In this document: piece by piece, positions 6,008-10,838 of the stretch | Numbering within the stretch: position 1 is the stretch's first letter | Layout of the letters: each line of letters starts with the position of its first letter | NCBI GenBank assembly: GCA_027459365.1 | Contig: DAIDIM010000050.1 | Coordinates: 1-10,838, forward strand | DNA from: Chlamydiota bacterium | GTDB lineage: Bacteria; Chlamydiota; Chlamydiia; Chlamydiales; SM23-39 | Direction: 5' to 3' | DNA length: 10,838 nucleotides | Translations under genes and position numbers: made by a program | The notes under the pieces: model-generated | What the model was told of the DNA's origin: nothing | Databases searched by the model: none | The model's input: only the letters and a program-made list of their open reading frames with translations

Positions 6008-6832
6008 ATGTCATGTTTTGATTGTATTGTAGATTTTTTTTGCTGCACCCCGGCAGAACCAGAAGCTCCCGTTGCAAGAAATACGCAAATTAGCCGTATT
6101 ACCCGCGCTGCCTTAGACGCCCTAGACACCTTATCAACTGTTGCAATAGATGGAAGCGTTACTGAGGAGGATGGTATTCGGATAAAACAAACGATTGTTC
6201 AGGTACAAGATGTATCTGAAATCTCTTCAGACAGATCAAGTGTGCCTGTTTATTCACTTTCGCCCAGATCAGATCACACTGCAAGCAGGATTAAAGGGAT
6301 AGCGGCCTTGTCTGAAATTTCTACAGAATTACCAAACATGATTGTTGATCCATCTGGCTCAGGTTCTAATCCAACCTCTTCAAATGGTCGCACACAGTCT
6401 CAGAACCGTAACTATTCAGCTGATCCAGAGGCAATCGAGCGAGAAGATAGGCTTAGGCATAAAAAAAAGAAGAAGTTCGATCATTCAGAAATTTTTGATC
6501 CAACATTAAATTCAGCAGCAGCAAGCTCAGGAAGTTCAACATTAAATTCAGTTATAGAAATGCCAAAAATTATTGTTGAGGCACCAAGCTTAAATTCTAA
6601 TCCATCATCTTTGAATGTTCGCGAAAAGTCTCAGAATCATAATTATTTAATTGCTCCAAAGCCAATCTGGGGACAAACGAATTCAGCAGCAGCAAGTGCA
6701 GGACCTGCAGCGACTGCTTCTCCTATTATAACAAATTCTATACCAACGTTAAATATCCACTCACAAGATTCAGACGAGGAGACGTTTGAAGAAATCTTAA
6801 GTAGAGTTACGGGTTTAAAATTCTTGCGATAG
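6008..6832 (+). CDS. Hypothetical Cys-motif repeat protein, candidate secreted effector
   Basis: A 274-residue protein of no recognised family. The N-terminus has Cys at 3, 6, 12 and 13 in a short hydrophobic stretch (CIVDFFCC, 6-13) followed by a polar, Ser/Asn/Pro/Glu-rich chain that looks mostly disordered. A 37-residue unit occurs twice without gaps (107-143 and 184-220, 17 identities), each followed by NSAAAS. A short motif recurs: PNMIVD (109-114), PKIIVE (186-191) and PTLNIH (246-251). A basic patch, RLRHKKKKKF (148-157), resembles a nuclear localisation signal. The C-terminal 20 residues are an acidic helix-like segment. There is no cleavable signal peptide. The convergent neighbour at 6888-7451 has Cys at the same positions 6, 12 and 13 and one copy of the short motif. 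The Cys cluster could be acylated in a host cell and the protein could be exported by type III secretion; both are inference. A strong promoter precedes it. Confidence 0.72.
   Translation: MSCFDCIVDFFCCTPAEPEAPVARNTQISRITRAALDALDTLSTVAIDGSVTEEDGIRIKQTIVQVQDVSEISSDRSSVPVYSLSPRSDHTASRIKGIAALSEISTELPNMIVDPSGSGSNPTSSNGRTQSQNRNYSADPEAIEREDRLRHKKKKKFDHSEIFDPTLNSAAASSGSSTLNSVIEMPKIIVEAPSLNSNPSSLNVREKSQNHNYLIAPKPIWGQTNSAAASAGPAATASPIITNSIPTLNIHSQDSDEETFEEILSRVTGLKFLR
6326..6436 (+). repeat. Internal protein repeat, unit 1
   Basis: Encodes residues 107-143 of the Cys-motif protein. It starts ELPNMIVD, contains SNPTSSN and ends near NRNYSADPEAI. It aligns without gaps to unit 2. Confidence 0.75.
6501..6551 (+). 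repeat. Short direct DNA repeats between the protein repeat units
   Basis: CAACATTAAATTCAG occurs at 6501-6515 and again at 6537-6551. ATTCAGCAGCAGCAAG after the first copy recurs near 6680-6695. Exact DNA repeats show that this part of the gene has been duplicated more recently than the flanking units. Confidence 0.7.
6557..6667 (+). repeat. Internal protein repeat, unit 2
   Basis: Encodes residues 184-220. It starts EMPKIIVE, contains SNPSSLN and ends near NHNYLIAPKPI. It has 17 of 37 residues identical to unit 1. Confidence 0.75.
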
Positions 6833-6880
6833 CAAGTTTAGGCTCAAATATGCAAGGTAGAATATTATCCTCCTCAATGC

Positions 6881-6901
6881 TCATTGTTCATTGTTCATTG
6901 A
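6881..6901. repeat. 7-bp tandem repeat over a stop codon
   Basis: TCATTGT, TCATTGT, TCATTGA at 6881-6901. The array covers the TGA stop and last codons of the minus-strand gene. A gain or loss of one unit would shift its frame and change its C-terminus. Confidence 0.55.
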
Positions 6902-7451
6902 AATGAGGAAGAGGGCCCGCATCAGCAGACGGACGTAAATCTTCAGTGGACTGTTTTGTTTCTTGTCCCAAAGCGTAAGTAGAGCGCTCTTGGTCGCTTA
7001 TTATCTGCTTATCTATGGAATTCCAAAATTTTTCATTATAAGCTAAAGATCCTAATTCAGATAAATATTCAGCTGTTTCAAAATCTTGATGACGGACGTC
7101 TGCTGCTCTTGAATAAACTTCTGTATTTGATTTGGATGATGCATTTGTCTCTTTCATCGATTGTCTTTCTGCATATTTTTTTGCGATGGGATCCTCTAGG
7201 AAATCTGGGTCTTGGGGTCTTTTGCAAGTATAATAAGCTGTTTGAGAAGAGCTGCCTTTCGGTGAATCAATACGAATCGTAGGTACAATTTCTCCATTCG
7301 CAGCAGTAGCTGAAACATTACCGCCAATCATAGTTTGATTCTTTAAAACAGGACGTGCGACTGTTTCAATCTTTGTTTTCACTTGGGTCTGAGTTGGAGA
7401 TTCTGCGGATTGGCAGCAGAAAATGCTTTTAATACAATTAATAAGTAACAT
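6888..7451 (-). CDS. Hypothetical Cys-motif protein, partner of the gene at 6008
   Basis: A 187-residue protein of no recognised family. Its first 17 residues align without gaps to the convergent neighbour: C6, I7, F11, C12, C13, A16 and E17 are shared (CIKSIFCC against CIVDFFCC). A conserved-looking motif, PTIRID (57-62), followed by SPKGSSS, matches the PKIIVE and PNMIVD motifs of the neighbour. The remainder (75-187) is polar with likely helices (for example ADVRHQDFETAEYLSELGSL) and differs from the neighbour. There is no signal peptide. The start is supported by the shared Cys positions, although no Shine-Dalgarno sequence is visible. The stop codons of the two genes are about 55 bp apart and face each other, with no clear terminator between. 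Likely a diverged member of the same lineage-specific family; export to the host is inferred. Confidence 0.7.
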   Translation of the reverse strand: MLLINCIKSIFCCQSAESPTQTQVKTKIETVARPVLKNQTMIGGNVSATAANGEIVPTIRIDSPKGSSSQTAYYTCKRPQDPDFLEDPIAKKYAERQSMKETNASSKSNTEVYSRAADVRHQDFETAEYLSELGSLAYNEKFWNSIDKQIISDQERSTYALGQETKQSTEDLRPSADAGPLPHFNEQ

Positions 7452-7460
7452 TCAAATTAT

Positions 7461-7490
7461 ATAATACTTGAAAAGTATATTTTATGTAAA
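7461..7490 (-). promoter_or_regulatory. Possible promoter of the 6888-7451 gene
   Basis: On the minus strand, TTTACA (complement of 7485-7490), an 18-bp spacer and TATTAT (complement of 7461-7466). The -10 box ends only 9 nt before the ATG, so the message would be nearly leaderless. In DNA this AT-rich, chance matches are likely. Confidence 0.3.
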
Positions 7491-7508
7491 TTTATAAAAA
7501 AATTTATA

Positions 7509-8291
7509 CTATTTTACTTTTTCAAAGCTTCTCAATGCATCCTGATAGGCTTGGCTCGAGACAGAAACGTCGCCGGAAAATGGATGGTCCATGACAAAAG
7601 CTAACGCAAGGAGAAGAACGCTCGCAATTGTGAGCATTATATTACACAAGGCAAGTTTTGGCCAACTCGATAGCGGGATCAAAGCGGATAATACAATCAC
7701 AAAAAGACCTGCGATAATCAAAATAAAATAAAGGCCACCGGGCAATGATGATTGTGACGCATTCAAGCGATATTCTCTGTTTTGAGAAATCAGATTCAAT
7801 TGTGTTATCGTTGCCAATGTTTGAATGTTTAATGGAGCTGTTTTTTCAAAGTTTGCATATATCTTGAAAAGCTCATTGAGTGCGACTCCGCTTTCTTTCG
7901 CTAATTGTGCATTTTTCATTTGAGGGAAATCAAAATCAATCACCGATGATGTATAGTTTTTTATAGCATGTTTTGCTTGCTCTTGTTGATTTGAGTCTAA
8001 CCATTCTGTGTCACGATATAAAGATGTTAATGCAGTTGCTTCTGTATATGTTATTTTTGATGCGCTTTGTAAGTTTTGCCATACTGTCACGACGATAAAT
8101 GCTAAAACAAAAGATTGAAGCGTTCCTATGAGAGAGCAGAAAGATGCAATGGTTGTTGCATCTTGTGGCATCATCTTTTGCGATTCTTTTTTAAAGAGTC
8201 TTGTTAAAACATAACCAATGAGTATCGCAAAAAGCATTGCGAACATAAAAAGAACCCAGGATGGAAAAGTATTGATTATGTATAGACTCAT
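7509..8291 (-). CDS. DUF4239-type (bestrophin-like domain) membrane protein, intact paralogue
   Basis: A 260-residue integral membrane protein with four likely membrane segments: about 11-32, 51-71, 186-208 and 213-234. The N-terminal pair is joined by a charged loop (TRLFKKESQKM). Between segments 2 and 3 lies a soluble stretch of about 110 residues. Features typical of DUF4239 are the second hydrophobic segment leading into W71, EATALTSLYRDTEWL (84-98), and DHPFSGDVSV (235-244) after the last segment. The family is common in bacteria, and its link to bestrophin anion channels is only structural suggestion, so no transport role is claimed. It lies 55 bp from the divergent glucosidase gene, with the 41-bp conserved block between. 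It is the intact partner of the dead copy at 2884-3664. Survival of this copy suggests the function is still needed. Confidence 0.85.
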   Translation of the reverse strand: MSLYIINTFPSWVLFMFAMLFAILIGYVLTRLFKKESQKMMPQDATTIASFCSLIGTLQSFVLAFIVVTVWQNLQSASKITYTEATALTSLYRDTEWLDSNQQEQAKHAIKNYTSSVIDFDFPQMKNAQLAKESGVALNELFKIYANFEKTAPLNIQTLATITQLNLISQNREYRLNASQSSLPGGLYFILIIAGLFVIVLSALIPLSSWPKLALCNIMLTIASVLLLALAFVMDHPFSGDVSVSSQAYQDALRSFEKVK

Positions 8292-8301
8292 TCTTTGCGT
8301 A

Positions 8302-8342
8302 TAGCAAAATCATTGATTGGATTCAAATCTTTTGCAATATTG
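8302..8342. promoter_or_regulatory. 41-bp conserved upstream block, copy 2, with operator-like dyad
   Basis: Identical to 3675-3715 at 40 of 41 positions. The dyad GATTGGATTCAAATC is at 8315-8329. The candidate + strand promoter TTGATT (8313-8318), 17 bp, AATATT (8336-8341) ends 6 nt before the glucosidase ATG. On the minus strand, TTGAAT, 17 bp and TATACG just before the DUF4239 start is another possible promoter. The 10-bp spacer next to the DUF4239 gene has diverged, which makes the block's conservation stand out. Confidence 0.6.
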
Positions 8343-8347
8343 TGCGT

Positions 8348-10838
8348 ATGTTGACAGAAGAAGAAAAACGGCTCTCTGAAGGTGCAATTTGGCGCAAATG
8401 GGGTCCCTATTTAAGCGAAAGGCAGTGGGGAACTGTTCGCGAAGATTACAGCGCCGATGGGGATGCGTGGAATTATCTTACCCATGAGCAATCTAGATCT
8501 CGGGCATATCGTTGGGGAGAAGATGGGATTGCAGGTATTTCCGATGACCAGCAGCTTCTCTGTTTTGCAATCACTCTTTGGAATGGAAAAGATCCGATTT
8601 TGAAAGAGCGCCTTTTTGGGCTCACGAATTCCGAAGGCAATCATGGCGAAGATGTGAAGGAATACTATTTCTATTTAGATAATGTCCCAACACATTCTTA
8701 CATGAAATATCTATATAAATATCCTCATGATGCATTTCCCTATGAAAAACTCCTCCTTGAGAATCGGCGCCGTACACGTCTTGATCCGGAATATGAACTG
8801 CTCGATACAGGAATTTTCAATGAAGATCAATATTTTGACGTATTCGTTGAATATGCCAAAGCTGCCCCCGAAGATATCCTCATCAAAATTTCAGTGATCA
8901 ATCACGGCCCTAAAGCTTTTCTTCATCTTCTTCCGACGCTTTGGTTTCGCAACACTTGGTCTTGGGGATTGCAAAATGGAAAACCTGAATTATCCCTAGA
9001 AAAAGAGAGCACGATAAAGGCTGGAAATTATTGGCTCACCTGCGAGAGCGCAGATTCTTTTTTATTTACTGAAAATAATACCAATACAGAAAAGCTTTTT
9101 GGCACACCAAATGCGACGCCTTATGTCAAAGATGGGATTCATGAAGCAATCGTCCAAGGAAATAAAAAAGCTACAAATCCATCAAACCGCGGCACAAAGG
9201 CAGCTGCCTACTATCCCTTATCAATTGGCTCAAAAGAAACGGCTACTGTCACTTTGCGACTCTGCACGGAACAAAAAAAATCTTTTTCTGAAGAGATCTT
9301 TTTGAAAAGAAAGCAAGAGGCCGATGCCTTCTACAAGCAGATTACGCCAAGCTCTATCTCTTTGGATATGAAGAACATACAAAGACAAGCATATGCAGGC
9401 CTTTTATGGAACAAACAGGTCTATCATTACAATGTCGATCAATGGTTAAAAGGGGATCCCAATTCCCCTAAACCACCAGATGGCCACAAAAAGAGAAACC
9501 GAAAATGGTGGCACTTTGATTCTTATGAAGTGCTATCGATGCCTGATAAATGGGAATATCCATGGTTTGCAGCGTGGGATCTTGCCTTTCATTCAGTAGC
9601 TTTTGCACGCATTGACCCCTTATTTGCAAAGACGCAACTTCTTTTTCTGACAAAAGTATGGACAATGCATCCTGCAGGCCAACTCCCAGCCTATGAGTGG
9701 AATTTTAGCGATGTCAATCCACCAGTTCATGCATGGGCCGCCCTCCGTGTTTATCAGATTGAATTCGAAACCTATGGCCGTAAGGATCGCAATTTTCTAG
9801 AGCGCATTTTTCAAAAGTTATTATTGAACTTCACATGGTGGGCCGCGCAGAATGATCGAGGAGGTCGAAATATTTTTGAAGGGGGGTTTTTAGGACTCGA
9901 CAATATTGGCCCCTTTGATCGGTCCACGATGGCGCCAAATGGCGGCATCCTTGAAGAACCAGATGCGACTGGGTGGATGGGAATGTATTGCCTCTATCTT
10001 TTTGAAATCGCAGTCGAGCTTGCATCCGAAAATCCCGTTTACGAAGATATGGTCATCAAATTCTTTGAACATTTTATCATGATCGCCGATGCAATCAATG
10101 ATATTGGTGGCAATACCTATGGCCTTTGGGATCAAGAATCGGGATTTTACTACAGTTTATTGACATCGCCCAATTGTAAATCGATTCAATTGAATTACGA
10201 TTCTTTTGTAGGAATTGTCCCTCTATTTGCCATCACATCGAGAAATCCCTTAGATCCTAAATTACCCAAATTTAAAATCGATTTCGAATGGGTTTTAAAC
10301 CAATGGAAAGAGCGGATTGAACATGTCATCGATGTCAGCAAAATCAAAGAAAAAAACCAAGTTCTCCTCTCTTTATCATCTGCAAACAAGCTCAAACGAA
10401 TACTCGAAAAAGTATTCGATGAAAATCAGTTTTTAAGCCCCTATGGAATCCGCTCCGTTTCGCGCGCTCTTCACCAAAAAGCCTATATTTTACCAATCAA
10501 TGGGAAAGAATTTCGTCTAGATTATGAACCTGCCGAGTCAACCACAGCGCTCTTTGGAGGTAACTCAAATTGGAGAGGCCCCATCTGGTTTCCCCTCAAC
10601 TTTTTACTCATCGAATCCCTCCAAAGATTTGCACTCTTTCTTGGAGAAGAATTCAAAATTGAATATCCTAAAGGTTCGAAAACACTCCTTTCCTTGAATG
10701 CAATTTCAAAAGATCTATCTCTGCGCTTGATTAAAATTTTCCTTAAAGATGAAAAAGGAAAAAGGCCACTCTACGGAGGAATCGAGAAATTCCAAACAGA
10801 CCCTCATTGGAAAGACTATATTCTCTTTCATGAATATT
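8348..10838 (+). CDS. GH63-like glucosidase (MGH1-like glycoside hydrolase domain), 3' end outside the window
   Basis: Open without a stop from ATG 8348 to the window edge, 830 codons. It belongs to the large bacterial and fungal family of cytosolic glucosidase-like proteins (yeast YMR196W type) with an (alpha/alpha)6-barrel related to GH63. Recognisable segments are WRKWGPYLSERQWGTVREDY (15-34), YPWFAAWDLAFH (404-415, with D411 in the place of the GH63 general acid), YEWNFSDVNPPVHAWA (449-464), GGFLGLDNIG (512-521), DATGWMG (539-545), EPAES (727-731) and GGNSNWRGPIWFPLN near 737-751. The last visible residues, DPHWKDYILFHEY (818-830), usually precede a Gly-rich end of some 50-70 residues, so little is missing. 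It should hydrolyse glucosides; the substrate is unknown. No signal peptide is seen. There is no Shine-Dalgarno sequence before the ATG, and the promoter in the 41-bp block would make a nearly leaderless message. Confidence 0.9.
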   Translation, partial: MLTEEEKRLSEGAIWRKWGPYLSERQWGTVREDYSADGDAWNYLTHEQSRSRAYRWGEDGIAGISDDQQLLCFAITLWNGKDPILKERLFGLTNSEGNHGEDVKEYYFYLDNVPTHSYMKYLYKYPHDAFPYEKLLLENRRRTRLDPEYELLDTGIFNEDQYFDVFVEYAKAAPEDILIKISVINHGPKAFLHLLPTLWFRNTWSWGLQNGKPELSLEKESTIKAGNYWLTCESADSFLFTENNTNTEKLFGTPNATPYVKDGIHEAIVQGNKKATNPSNRGTKAAAYYPLSIGSKETATVTLRLCTEQKKSFSEEIFLKRKQEADAFYKQITPSSISLDMKNIQRQAYAGLLWNKQVYHYNVDQWLKGDPNSPKPPDGHKKRNRKWWHFDSYEVLSMPDKWEYPWFAAWDLAFHSVAFARIDPLFAKTQLLFLTKVWTMHPAGQLPAYEWNFSDVNPPVHAWAALRVYQIEFETYGRKDRNFLERIFQKLLLNFTWWAAQNDRGGRNIFEGGFLGLDNIGPFDRSTMAPNGGILEEPDATGWMGMYCLYLFEIAVELASENPVYEDMVIKFFEHFIMIADAINDIGGNTYGLWDQESGFYYSLLTSPNCKSIQLNYDSFVGIVPLFAITSRNPLDPKLPKFKIDFEWVLNQWKERIEHVIDVSKIKEKNQVLLSLSSANKLKRILEKVFDENQFLSPYGIRSVSRALHQKAYILPINGKEFRLDYEPAESTTALFGGNSNWRGPIWFPLNFLLIESLQRFALFLGEEFKIEYPKGSKTLLSLNAISKDLSLRLIKIFLKDEKGKRPLYGGIEKFQTDPHWKDYILFHEY

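Larger units (their letters stand above)
7509..8342. repeat. Segmental duplication, copy 2 (intact gene plus upstream block)
   Basis: Direct repeat partner of 2884-3715, in the same orientation and about 4.6 kb away. The intervening DNA contains the dehydrogenase, the insertion sequence and the two Cys-motif genes. Confidence 0.88.

Noticed and set aside
8411..10395. Several minus and plus frames (for example 8411-8644 -, 9099-9305 +, 9890-10135 -)
   Set aside because: All lie inside the long glucosidase frame that is open from 8348 to the window end with strong family motifs.

Overview
The window looks like chromosomal DNA of an environmental chlamydia (Parachlamydiaceae or a close relative) or a similar bacterium living in amoebae. 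This is inferred. The 5' gene resembles the small lineage-specific outer-membrane-type proteins common in that group, intergenic DNA is very AT-rich, and two orphan genes have the look of secreted, host-directed proteins. No rRNA, tRNA, CRISPR array or origin was seen, and no stretch longer than about 300 bases lacks a gene or mobile element.

Layout. 1-152: a possible 3' end of an upstream gene and a run of helically phased A-tracts. 153-695 (+): exported, probable beta-barrel protein. 767-1381 (+): endonuclease V (nfi). Its 3' end overlaps, tail to tail, a gene at 1347-2864 (-) for an FAD oxidoreductase with a C-terminal Rieske domain. 2884-3664 (-): a dead copy of a DUF4239-type membrane protein gene. 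3744-4511 (+): a short-chain dehydrogenase of glucose 1-dehydrogenase type, divergent from the dead copy. 4567-5938: a complete ISL3-family insertion sequence with perfect 27-bp ends and 8-bp target duplications, whose transposase has one in-frame stop. 6008-6832 (+) and 6888-7451 (-): two convergent, unrecognised genes sharing an N-terminal Cys pattern and a short recurring motif. 7509-8291 (-): the intact DUF4239 paralogue. 8348 to the window end (+): a large GH63-like glucosidase, open at the 3' edge.

Main points. The DUF4239 gene and its upstream region exist twice in direct orientation, about 4.6 kb apart. The coding copies have clearly diverged, and one is dead from a nonsense codon and two 1-nt deletions. 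A 41-bp upstream block is nevertheless 40/41 identical, carries a 15-bp imperfect dyad, and in both places lies between a DUF4239 gene and a divergent carbohydrate-type enzyme gene (dehydrogenase or glucosidase). It is the best candidate here for a shared regulatory site. The best candidate for undescribed biology is the convergent Cys-motif pair. Both proteins have Cys at residues 6, 12 and 13 and carry P-x-I-x-I/V-D/E-like motifs, three times in one and once in the other. That could suit membrane-anchored effectors with docking motifs, but this is inference.
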